A stretch of 23,358 nucleotides of DNA from a virus, in the IMG/VR virus record IMGVR_UViG_3300007542_000193, positions 1 through 23,358 of that record. One strand, written 5' to 3'. Shown here piece after piece: positions 9,745-16,913 of the stretch. The notes under the pieces were generated by a model. It made no database searches, was not told where the DNA came from, and saw only the letters and a program-made list of their open reading frames with translations. Both the position numbers and the translations under genes were made by a program. The stretch's first letter is position 1. Each line of letters begins with the position of its first letter.

Positions 9745-10695
9745 ATGAGTGCTTACAAATCATTTTTAGTCTCAGACATTAAAATTGTTCCGTTTACGGT
9801 TAATAAAGGGTATTCTCTTCCTTATTCTTATTTTGCTACAGGTTCTGACTATAAATTAACAGGTGTTGATAGATTTTTAGGTACTAGTGGTTCGTTTTTA
9901 ACTAATCAAACTACAACAGGTACCTTATCTACTCAATATCAAGTATTAGTTTATAACTCAACTAAAGAGCTTTATTATTCTAATTTTTTAACTTCAAGTT
10001 GGGGAGATGCTCCATTTAGAAGAAGTTTAGTTCCAGGAGCAGACTCATCAGGAGATGAATATGTAGGTTCTACAAGCTCAACTGGGAGATATGAGAATTA
10101 CCTTCAAACTACTTTAACCCAATCTAGATATTTTCCTACCGGTTCTAATTCTCAAGTTGGAGTAATTTCAATTCCTTCAAAATTATTTGGTGATAGTATT
10201 CAACCTTATTCATTTAATTATACCTTTATCTCAGCGAGCACAACCCATAGTTTAACAGATGATGGGGAAGGTAATTTAGTTTCAGCAAGTATAAATGTAG
10301 GAAATATTATTTACCCTCATGGTTTAGCTATTATTACAAACCAAGGACTAGCAAGTGGATCTATAGATGTAACTAATGTAACTTGTTCATTTTCAAGTTC
10401 ATATACTATATATGAAACACAATATAAAGCTACTATTAGAGATAATGAATTTAATTATACATTAAACCCTACAGTTGTATCTAGTAGTTATTCTGTATCA
10501 GGATCTTGGTATAATTTTGTATACCCTACAGGTTCAGTTTATGATTACGTAACAGGTTCTTATTTTTCTCCTTTTATTACTACAATTGGTTTATATAGTG
10601 ACAATCAAGAATTATTAGCTGTAGCTAAATTAGCCCAACCATTACAAGCTTCTAATACTACAGACACTACTATTATTATTAATTTAGACCGATAA
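9745..10695 (+). CDS. Tail-associated structural protein B of a paralogous pair, 316 aa
   Basis: A 316-residue Ser/Thr/Tyr-rich protein. Its C-terminus, FITTIGLYSDNQELLAVAKL followed by AQPLQ, is clearly homologous to the end of the preceding protein, while the upstream parts have diverged. Two ATGs lie close together: 9741 opens a 13-codon dead-end frame and 9745 opens this gene, so 9745 is chosen. The region around residues 30-110 (GVDRFLGTSGSF, TKELYYSNFLTSSWGDAPFR) is typical of phage appendage proteins by appearance only. It is the last gene of the structural block; the next frame, 3 bases downstream, encodes a nuclease-like protein. Confidence 0.9.
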   Translation: MSAYKSFLVSDIKIVPFTVNKGYSLPYSYFATGSDYKLTGVDRFLGTSGSFLTNQTTTGTLSTQYQVLVYNSTKELYYSNFLTSSWGDAPFRRSLVPGADSSGDEYVGSTSSTGRYENYLQTTLTQSRYFPTGSNSQVGVISIPSKLFGDSIQPYSFNYTFISASTTHSLTDDGEGNLVSASINVGNIIYPHGLAIITNQGLASGSIDVTNVTCSFSSSYTIYETQYKATIRDNEFNYTLNPTVVSSSYSVSGSWYNFVYPTGSVYDYVTGSYFSPFITTIGLYSDNQELLAVAKLAQPLQASNTTDTTIIINLDR

Positions 10696-10698
10696 ATT

Positions 10699-11145
10699 AT
10701 GTGGACATATAAAAACGAACCCATGGAGGCACTCTCCTCCTTTCCTCAAGGAACATATGGTTTTATTTATAGAGTTACGCACACACCTTCAAACAGAGCA
10801 TACATTGGTAAAAAAGTTCTTTACCACCAAAAGAAAAGTAAACTAACTAAAAAAGATTTACTTGAATTTGAAGGTGTATCAGGACGCCGTCCTTCCTACA
10901 AAATTGCAATGAAAGAATCTGATTGGCAAGACTATTATGGCTCCCACAAAGATATTAGAGATTTAATTGCTGAAGGAAGACAGAAAGATTTTAAACGTGA
11001 AATTTTATGTTTGGCTCCTTCAAAAAAGTTATTAACTTACTACGAGTGTAAGTATCTATTTATTTATCAGGTGTTAGAAAAACCAGATGAATTTTTTAAT
11101 GATAATATACTTGGCAAGTTTTATCGAAAAGACTTTGATTTGTAA
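10699..11145 (+). CDS. GIY-YIG nuclease-like protein, 148 aa
   Basis: The motif pair GFIY (21-24) and YIG (35-37), with R33 just before YIG, matches the GIY-YIG nuclease fold. Downstream, YYECKYLF places the metal-binding glutamate at E116, and FFNDNILG (N134/N136) gives the conserved asparagine. All the usual catalytic positions therefore appear present in a compact single-domain protein. The conserved DYYGSHKDI (78-86) is typical of a free-standing phage subgroup. There is no DNA-binding extension of the sort found in homing endonucleases, so DNA processing (repair, recombination or host DNA attack) is as likely as homing. It opens the three-gene nucleic-acid block and starts 3 bases after a structural gene. 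Confidence 0.82.
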   Translation: MWTYKNEPMEALSSFPQGTYGFIYRVTHTPSNRAYIGKKVLYHQKKSKLTKKDLLEFEGVSGRRPSYKIAMKESDWQDYYGSHKDIRDLIAEGRQKDFKREILCLAPSKKLLTYYECKYLFIYQVLEKPDEFFNDNILGKFYRKDFDL

Positions 11146-11146
11146 A

Positions 11147-11177
11147 ATAGGTTTCATACATTTACCTATATGGTAAA
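11147..11177 (+). promoter_or_regulatory. Two overlapping, mutually exclusive inverted repeats at the primase start
   Basis: ATAGGT (11147-11152) can pair with ACCTAT (11164-11169), which ends at the base before the ATG. Alternatively TTTACC (11161-11166) can pair with GGTAAA (11172-11177), with a 5-base loop holding the first two bases of the start codon. Both arms share ACC, so only one hairpin can form. In RNA this could control access to the primase start codon. It is seen directly in the sequence; function is inference. Confidence 0.4.
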
Positions 11178-12099
11178 TCATCTTTTAGTTAACATAGTTA
11201 ATTCGGTTTTGGGAGTAGGTAAAGCTACTGCTAGAGGTAATCAAGCATACTACTGCCCATTTTGCCATCATACTAAACCTAAACTTGAAATTAACTTCGA
11301 TGACACTGTCAAGGGCAACCCTTGGCACTGTTGGGTTTGTAACAAAAAAGGTACTAATTTAGCTATTTTATTTAAACAAGCTAAAGCTCCTGAAGAAAAA
11401 ATATTTGAGATTAAAAAACATATCTCAAACGACAACTACATTGAAAACGTAAGAAAAATTGAAGCGATTGATTTACCTAAAGAATTTAAATCGCTACTTG
11501 AAATTACAAAATCTGATATTAAAGGTAGACAAGCATTAGCTTACCTTAAAAAACGAGGTGTAAGTAAAACGGATATACTGCGCTACAATGTTGGTTATTG
11601 TGATGGCGGTGTTTATGACTATATGATCGTTATACCGTCGTATTCCCACGAAGGAACATTAAATTATTTTGTTGCTCGTAACTTTAACCCACACTCCCCA
11701 GTTAAATATAAAAACCCACCAATGAGTAAGGACATTGTGCCATTTGAATTATTTATCAATTGGTCTTCTCCTTTAGTATTGTGTGAGGGTATGTTTGATG
11801 CTTTAGCAATCAAACGCAATGCTATTCCGCTTTTAGGAAAGCATATTCAAAGAGAATTAATGAAAAAAATTGTTACCTCACAGGTACAAAAAATATATAT
11901 AGCTTTAGATAAGGACGCTCAAAAAGATGCCGTTAAGTTTTGTGAACAGTTGATGAATGAAGGTAAAGAAGTTTATTTAGTTGATTTAGAAGAAAAAGAT
12001 CCATCAGAAATGGGATTTGAAGCTATTACTACCCTTATTCAAAATACACATCCATTATCTCAATATGATTTAATGGTTAAAAAACTCCAATTAGTATGA
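11170..12099 (+). CDS. DNA primase, DnaG type (zinc finger plus TOPRIM)
   Basis: Makes RNA primers for lagging-strand synthesis at the phage replication fork. An N-terminal zinc-binding domain has paired cysteines C29/C32 and C54/C57 (YYCPFC...HCWVC). Residues 118-145 (GRQALAYLKKRGVSKTDILR) match the core just after the zinc domain of DnaG proteins. A TOPRIM domain follows: LVLCEGMFDALAI carries E206 and D210, and ALDKDA carries D247 and D249, the acidic metal-binding set. At 309 residues it is near the size of T4 gp61, and it lacks a fused helicase domain, so the helicase must be encoded elsewhere. ATG 11170 is preceded by hairpin-forming sequence and no Shine-Dalgarno. Its stop overlaps the next start (ATGA). 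Confidence 0.92.
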   Translation: MVNHLLVNIVNSVLGVGKATARGNQAYYCPFCHHTKPKLEINFDDTVKGNPWHCWVCNKKGTNLAILFKQAKAPEEKIFEIKKHISNDNYIENVRKIEAIDLPKEFKSLLEITKSDIKGRQALAYLKKRGVSKTDILRYNVGYCDGGVYDYMIVIPSYSHEGTLNYFVARNFNPHSPVKYKNPPMSKDIVPFELFINWSSPLVLCEGMFDALAIKRNAIPLLGKHIQRELMKKIVTSQVQKIYIALDKDAQKDAVKFCEQLMNEGKEVYLVDLEEKDPSEMGFEAITTLIQNTHPLSQYDLMVKKLQLV

Positions 12100-12872
12100 G
12101 TAAAAAACGAATTATTAAGCATTCGTATAATAGAATCTTAGAAGTATCTGAAGATGCTAAACAAATCACCCTACCAGATTCACGTTATTACAGACGAAAT
12201 GGTAAATACTATCCCTCAGTTACATATGTTTTAAGTGCTTACCCAAAAGGTAAGTTTTTTGAAGACTGGTTAAAGAAAATGGGTACGTCAGCTGATTATG
12301 TTGTTAAACAAGCAGCTCAAGAAGGTACACAAGTCCATGAAATGATTGAAGAATATTTTGAAGGTAAAGAATTAACCTTCTTAAACGCGCTCGGAAACCC
12401 AGCATATAATCCAGATGTATGGCAAATGTTCCTCCGTTTCGTTGACTTTTGGGAAACATATAACCCTAAGTTAATCGAAACGGAAGTTCATTTGTTCTCT
12501 GATGAACTTAAGGTAGCCGGAACTTGTGACTTAGTATGTGAAATTGATGATAAACTTTGGATTATTGACTTTAAAACATCAAATCACTTACAAACTACAT
12601 ACGATTTACAAACAGCCGTTTACGCTAAGTGTTATGAAGAATGTTACGGTAAAACAGCTGATCACACAGCAGTGCTGTGGCTTAAATCATCTAAGCGTGG
12701 CCCAAAGGATGGACTTATGCAAGGTAAGGGATGGGAGATTTATGAATCTAAACGCACTCAGGAAGAAAACTTAGACATATTTAAGACAGTTAGAAAGCTT
12801 TTTGATTTAGAAAACCCAACTCACAAACCAATCTTTACCGAATTTAGAACATCAGTTAAGAGAGAGATTTAA
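12096..12872 (+). CDS. PD-(D/E)XK nuclease, RecB/Cas4-like
   Basis: The motif series is that of RecB-family nucleases: GTQVHEMIEEYFEG (H81), AGTCDLV (D145), WIIDFKTS (D158 and K160) and the helical LQTAVYA (Q172xxxY176). All catalytic residues expected for a metal-dependent DNA exonuclease are present. There are no cysteines positioned for a Cas4/AddB-type iron-sulfur cluster and no helicase domain, so this is a stand-alone phage exonuclease of 258 residues, likely for recombination or DNA end processing. The N-terminal YYPSVTYVLSAYPKG segment is shared by many phage members of this group as I recall them. It overlaps the primase by four bases (ATGA), so the two are coupled and probably act in the same replication/recombination system. 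Confidence 0.9.
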   Translation: MSKKRIIKHSYNRILEVSEDAKQITLPDSRYYRRNGKYYPSVTYVLSAYPKGKFFEDWLKKMGTSADYVVKQAAQEGTQVHEMIEEYFEGKELTFLNALGNPAYNPDVWQMFLRFVDFWETYNPKLIETEVHLFSDELKVAGTCDLVCEIDDKLWIIDFKTSNHLQTTYDLQTAVYAKCYEECYGKTADHTAVLWLKSSKRGPKDGLMQGKGWEIYESKRTQEENLDIFKTVRKLFDLENPTHKPIFTEFRTSVKREI

Positions 12873-12880
12873 TATTTATA
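12871..12880 (+). promoter_or_regulatory. Intergenic AATATTTATA motif, copy 2
   Basis: AATATTTATA overlaps the TAA stop of the nuclease gene (12870-12872) and ends 15 bases before the next ATG. The identical 10-mer occurs at 16891 and 22756, also overlapping a stop codon. Candidate promoter or RNA-level signal. Confidence 0.45.
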
Positions 12881-12882
12881 CG

Positions 12883-12896
12883 TAAACGCGCGTTTA
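12883..12896. promoter_or_regulatory. Perfect 14-bp palindrome at the start of the P-loop kinase gene
   Basis: TAAACGCGCGTTTA is a perfect palindrome whose last base is the A of the ATG at 12896. Its CGCGCG core stands out in this A+T-rich window. It extends one more pair outward (C12881/G12898) across a G-T position. It could be an operator for a dimeric repressor or, in RNA, a hairpin that hides the start codon. If translation starts at the in-frame ATG 12908 instead, the palindrome would lie wholly upstream. Confidence 0.45.
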
Positions 12897-13702
12897 TGAT
12901 TTCACTTATGGAAATTCTAAAAGAGGCATTAGGTGCCCCCAAAGCTGTCATCTTGGCTGGTGCCCCAGGTGCAGGTAAATCATCTATTGTAGGTGATATT
13001 ATTAGTGGTTTAGGTCTTAAAGTATTTAACATTGACGATGACTTTATAGCCAACTTAAAGGCATCCGGTGTATCTTTAGACCTTAAATCAGCTGATGCGG
13101 AGGGTAGAAGCAAAGCAGCTAAAGCAATGCAAGCTGCTCAAAAATCATATTCTCAAAAACTCGATCAAGAAATCGAACAACACGATGAAAACATTGTAAT
13201 TGATGGTACTGCTGCTTCATATAATAAAACTAAACAACTCAAAGAAAAGTTAGAAGCAGCTGGTTATGATGTGTTTATGGTTTATGTTTATTCATCCCTT
13301 GAAAAATCATTAAGCAAAAATAATGATCGTTTTGAACGTTCAGGTGGTGAAGATAGAAGCTTAATGCCTTCAATCGTAATGCAAACATGGGCTAACGTAA
13401 CTAAAAACTTTATTCCTTATTTAGATCTATTTGGTAACAATTTTGTAGCTACTACTAAAGATAAAAAGTTAACTGACGCTAGAGATTTAGAAGATATTAT
13501 TGATCAATATATTATTCCTTATATCCCTACTGACACTAAGGAAAAAACAGAAAAAGAAAAAGCAAGATCTGCTAAACAAAAAGAAGATCTTGAAGCTGAA
13601 GTTCGTAGCTTAATGGATAAAGAAAACGTTACTAAAGCAGTTCAACAAATCGTAAGCGCAGAAGAAGCACAACAAAAACTTAAGTCATTTTTAATATCGT
13701 GA
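12896..13702 (+). CDS. P-loop kinase, zeta-toxin/polynucleotide-kinase-like
   Basis: A Walker A motif GAPGAGKSS (22-30) follows a hydrophobic strand. NIDDDF (45-50) sits where zeta-toxin-type kinases keep substrate-binding acids; IVIDGT (100-105) is the Walker B-like strand, and the Arg-containing NNDRFERSGGEDRS (142-155) looks like the lid. The C-terminal 60 residues are charged and helical. The closest family is zeta-toxin/AAA-33-type kinases, which phosphorylate small molecules, sugars or nucleic-acid ends; the substrate cannot be told from sequence. No antitoxin gene is adjacent, so a toxin-antitoxin role is unlikely. The N-terminus (MISLMEILKEALG) is the same kind of short amphipathic helix as in several later genes. 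The start may be 12896 or 12908. It overlaps the next gene by four bases. Confidence 0.85.
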   Translation: MISLMEILKEALGAPKAVILAGAPGAGKSSIVGDIISGLGLKVFNIDDDFIANLKASGVSLDLKSADAEGRSKAAKAMQAAQKSYSQKLDQEIEQHDENIVIDGTAASYNKTKQLKEKLEAAGYDVFMVYVYSSLEKSLSKNNDRFERSGGEDRSLMPSIVMQTWANVTKNFIPYLDLFGNNFVATTKDKKLTDARDLEDIIDQYIIPYIPTDTKEKTEKEKARSAKQKEDLEAEVRSLMDKENVTKAVQQIVSAEEAQQKLKSFLIS

Positions 13703-16323
13703 ACCAATTAATTAAAGAACTTATTCGTCCTTTATTAGAAGATAGTCAAAAAGTCACTGCTGTATATGGTGGGGGCTTTAAACCACCTATCAAAGGTCAC
13801 TTTAACTTAGTAAAAACAGCATTAAAAGATTTACCTGAAATTGATGATTTTATCATTTATGTAGGTGGTGGTGTTCGTGATGGTATTACTCAAGAACAAT
13901 CAATGGCTATTTGGGGGGTATATCAAGAAGTATTAGGACCTAAAGTCCAAATTGAACCTTCTGCTCAACCTATTCGCGATGTAATGCGTTATGCTAAAGA
14001 CCATCCTAATGAAAAGGTATACTTTGTAATTGGTTATCGTGAAGGTAGAGAAGATGATTTACAAGATATTGCTTCTAGAACTAAAGGTGTTGAAGAAAAA
14101 TACCCTAATCTGGAAGTTAAAGTAATAAGCACCCCAGACCCTGAAGTTAGTGGTACAAATGCTCGTAAAGCAGCATCAAAAGGAGATAAAGAAAAGTTTA
14201 TAACATTCCTCCCAGATGAAGTTCCACCAAGTGAAAAAGAAGAAATATACAATATTGTAGATAAATCTATTCTTAAAGAACATATGGCTCATACTAATAC
14301 AATTGATATCATTGGAAAATGTGCTCAATTAAGTAACCATATGATTCAAAAAGGGTATAAAATTCAACCTTTACCTGGCCTCAAGGTTATAGACAGTGAC
14401 GTAGATAACTCACAAGATTTCTTCGGTAAAACCGCATACTACGATCCTAACGAGCAACTTATTGTCTTATATACTCAAGGGCGTCATCCCAAAGATATTG
14501 TGCGTTCTTATGCGCATGAAATGATTCATCACATCCAAAATCTAGAAGATAGATTAGGTAATATTCAAACTACAAACACTACTGAGGATGATCACTTAGA
14601 TAATATTGAAAGAGAAGCATACGAGGAAGGTAATATCGCTTTTAGAAATTGGACTGATAGTTTACAAGAAGGTCTTTATGATGATACTAAAAGTTTTGAC
14701 TTAGTAAAACAGAACCCATTTGATATTAAAAAACTAGCCGATAAAGGTATAGTATTTATTACCAAACCCGGTGATGGTAAAGGTGGTGTTGCCGACCCAA
14801 ATTGGGAAGGCGATGCTAGCGTTCTTACTTCATACAATATGGATAAAGCTGAACCTTGGATGAAGGTAGCAGTAAAAAATCTAATGCCTCAAGCTATTCC
14901 ATACATCCAAAAAGACCAAGATAAATTATTTTACAACGGAAAGTATAATCAAATACTTTGGGGTATTGAGAAAAAAGGACTTAATCCTGAAGACTTTTAC
15001 TTACAGGAAGGAAAAGATCCATTTGGTTTGAATCAATACGCTCGTGAATTAGCTCAAGGTTTAGAAGAAGTATTAACAGAAGGTCGTTACGATAAATTCA
15101 CTAACGAGCTTTCTCGTTTAGCATTTGAGTTAATCAAAGACGGCTACGATGTAGGTCGTAAAGTAGTAGACGAAACATTTGTAGTAGGGCCTGCAGATGA
15201 AGACCCAGATATTGTTTCTAATGATTTTGAATTTGACTTTACAATTCAAGCCACCTATACAGAAGACACTTACACAGTAGATGGAGGAGCAAATGCAGGA
15301 TATGATGATGAAGGAGATGAAATTACCCCTTTACTTAATGTTCGCTTTGAAATTCCAAAAGATGTAGATTGGCAAGAAGTATCATTTGATTTAAAAGACG
15401 TTATTCGACACGAACTTGAACATTTAACCCAAGATGGTGCTAACGTACGCAGTGGGAAGCAATTAGTAGATGATTCAATAATTCGTAAGATGATTGAATT
15501 AGGTTTACTCCCTAAAGCAGATTACTTTAAATTAGCTAAAGAAGTAGATGCTATGTTGCAAGGAATGTACTTTAAAGCAAAAAAAGCAAGAAAACCATTC
15601 TTAGATATCATAAACACTTACTTAGATAAACAACCCATCAACCCAGAAGAAAAAAAAGAAATTATTAATTTATGGGCTAAAAGAGTAAAAGCTTTAGGTT
15701 TACCTTCACTTGAAAGTGCCTCCGTAAAAGAAACCACGTACCTTGAAGATACGGGTGTTGAAAAAAAGGATGAAAAGGGGGGAGAGATGAGAGGGAAAAA
15801 ATTCGTGATATTCTGTGACATGGATGGTGTATTAGTAGACTTTGATGAAGGATACAAGCAATTAACTGGTATGTCTACTCAACACGTTAATGCTCAAGAC
15901 AAATCAAATTTTTGGAAAGCGTTTAGACAGGGATTAGTAGACAAAGATATTAGTGAAGAATCATTTTGGACTAACTTAGATTGGCAACCTGGCGGAAAGG
16001 AATTATGGGACTATATTGCTCCTTACAAACCATATGTTTTAACAGCCCCTGCTGTAAACTTTGACCTCCCAGATGACCAAAGGTATTCTCAAGAATACAA
16101 TGAGTCGATGAAAGGTAAATTAAATTGGGTTCAACGTTTACCTAATATGCGCAAAGTATATTTTGCAGCAGCTAAAAATAAACCTAAATTCGCTCGCCCA
16201 AACCATATTTTAATTGATGATAGAAAAGACACTATTGACGCATGGAATGCTAATGGTGGAATTGGCATATTATATCAATCAGCACAACAAGTTATAGAAG
16301 ATTTAAAAGAATTAGGTTTATGA
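13699..16323 (+). CDS. Multi-enzyme protein: nucleotidyltransferase, two HExxH modules, HAD nucleotidase
   Basis: An 874-residue protein starting at GTG 13699, which overlaps the previous stop (GTGA). Residues 1-14 are a short helix ending in PLLE. Residues about 20-175 form a cytidylyltransferase-like (NMNAT/HxGH superfamily) domain: GGGFKPPIKGH (24-34), with Ile where the first His of HxGH is expected, and SGTNAR (151-156). Residues about 195-320 hold AHEMIHH (H273, E274, H277) with a downstream EREAYEEG that may give the third zinc ligand: a metallopeptidase-like module. Residues about 325-460 are an unassigned module. Residues about 462-665 hold a second HExxH, RHELEH (571-575). Residues about 701-874 are a HAD 5'(3')-deoxyribonucleotidase-like domain: CDMDGVLVDF (D707, D709), TAP (T782), LIDDR (D840, D841). 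Modules are separated by (L/I)xE sites (E194, E324, E437, E461). Possibly a capsid-packaged polyprotein. Confidence 0.88.
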   Translation: MNQLIKELIRPLLEDSQKVTAVYGGGFKPPIKGHFNLVKTALKDLPEIDDFIIYVGGGVRDGITQEQSMAIWGVYQEVLGPKVQIEPSAQPIRDVMRYAKDHPNEKVYFVIGYREGREDDLQDIASRTKGVEEKYPNLEVKVISTPDPEVSGTNARKAASKGDKEKFITFLPDEVPPSEKEEIYNIVDKSILKEHMAHTNTIDIIGKCAQLSNHMIQKGYKIQPLPGLKVIDSDVDNSQDFFGKTAYYDPNEQLIVLYTQGRHPKDIVRSYAHEMIHHIQNLEDRLGNIQTTNTTEDDHLDNIEREAYEEGNIAFRNWTDSLQEGLYDDTKSFDLVKQNPFDIKKLADKGIVFITKPGDGKGGVADPNWEGDASVLTSYNMDKAEPWMKVAVKNLMPQAIPYIQKDQDKLFYNGKYNQILWGIEKKGLNPEDFYLQEGKDPFGLNQYARELAQGLEEVLTEGRYDKFTNELSRLAFELIKDGYDVGRKVVDETFVVGPADEDPDIVSNDFEFDFTIQATYTEDTYTVDGGANAGYDDEGDEITPLLNVRFEIPKDVDWQEVSFDLKDVIRHELEHLTQDGANVRSGKQLVDDSIIRKMIELGLLPKADYFKLAKEVDAMLQGMYFKAKKARKPFLDIINTYLDKQPINPEEKKEIINLWAKRVKALGLPSLESASVKETTYLEDTGVEKKDEKGGEMRGKKFVIFCDMDGVLVDFDEGYKQLTGMSTQHVNAQDKSNFWKAFRQGLVDKDISEESFWTNLDWQPGGKELWDYIAPYKPYVLTAPAVNFDLPDDQRYSQEYNESMKGKLNWVQRLPNMRKVYFAAAKNKPKFARPNHILIDDRKDTIDAWNANGGIGILYQSAQQVIEDLKELGL

Positions 16324-16892
16324 AAGATAATGTTTTAAAAAAACAATTTCAAGAAAAAGACATTCAACGTGTTAGAAATTTAGTACAAGGTAAACATGGT
16401 AGTAAAACTACTATAGGTACGGGTTATACTAAACAAACTGAATTTTACACTGAGGGTGATATTTGGGAAGAAGATGGTCGTCAATGGACTATTAAAGATG
16501 GTATCAAACAAAACATTACTAAACTAGATAAAGCGAAAGAGGCAATTAATATGCCTTTATTTTGTCCTTCTTGTAATAAAGTAATGAAACATAAACTTGA
16601 TAAACCTTTTTATTTACAATATAAACGTTGTTGGAATTGTCAAATTGAATTTGAAACCGAACTTCGTACATTAGGTCTTTGGGAAGAATATGAAAAAAAT
16701 ATAATTAATTCCGATATAGATAATATGATTAAAGATTTTGAAATTTGGGTTGATGAATCTTTAAATGAATCTAATCAAAGTTTTGTTACTGAAGCTGGGG
16801 ATGTAGAAAAGTGGGTAGGGTCTAATAAAAATAAACTTCTTGAATCTAAAGAAGAAACCATTAAATACTTACAAAGTTTAAAGAAAACTTAA
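16320..16892 (+). CDS. Zinc-ribbon phage protein, 190 aa
   Basis: Overlaps the preceding stop by four bases (ATGA). Two CxxC knuckles, CPSC (82-85) and CWNC (104-107), about 19 residues apart, form a zinc ribbon. Before it, residues 38-70 (EGDIWEEDGRQWTIKDGIKQ) are a conserved stretch I recall from many environmental T4-like phage proteins of unknown function. After it is a helical tail with SLNE (147-150) and FVTE (155-158), which resemble prohead-protease sites. Zinc ribbons often bind nucleic acid, but the protein could equally be structural; no enzymatic residues are visible. It ends at an AATATTTATA motif, so it is probably the last gene of its transcription group. Confidence 0.85.
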   Translation: MKDNVLKKQFQEKDIQRVRNLVQGKHGSKTTIGTGYTKQTEFYTEGDIWEEDGRQWTIKDGIKQNITKLDKAKEAINMPLFCPSCNKVMKHKLDKPFYLQYKRCWNCQIEFETELRTLGLWEEYEKNIINSDIDNMIKDFEIWVDESLNESNQSFVTEAGDVEKWVGSNKNKLLESKEETIKYLQSLKKT

Positions 16893-16900
16893 TATTTATA
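16891..16900 (+). promoter_or_regulatory. Intergenic AATATTTATA motif, copy 3
   Basis: Identical to the 10-mer at 12871 and again overlapping the TAA stop (16890-16892). It ends 13 bases before the ATG at 16914; an A-tract (16901-16906) follows. Confidence 0.45.
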
Positions 16901-16913
16901 AAAAAACTGCATT

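Noticed and set aside
9741-9782. ATG at 9741 as a gene start
   Set aside because: This frame stops after 13 codons; the ATG four bases later opens the real 316-codon gene.
10699-11145. Homing endonuclease in an intron or intein
   Set aside because: Neither neighbour is interrupted and there is no DNA-binding extension; a free-standing GIY-YIG protein is the simpler reading.
12538-12774. Forward frame overlapping the RecB-like nuclease in another phase
   Set aside because: The nuclease frame holds all catalytic motifs here; the alternative product has no recognisable pattern.
12096-12872. Cas4 and a CRISPR-related locus
   Set aside because: The nuclease lacks the four cluster-forming cysteines of Cas4, and no direct-repeat array or other cas gene is present.
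12856-13113. Reverse-strand frame across the kinase start
   Set aside because: It would run against the orientation of every other gene and over the Walker A coding region; no supporting feature.
12896-13702. Toxin-antitoxin system based on the zeta-toxin-like kinase
   Set aside because: No small antitoxin gene is adjacent; the neighbours are a nuclease and the multi-enzyme protein, and the kinase fold alone does not define a toxin.
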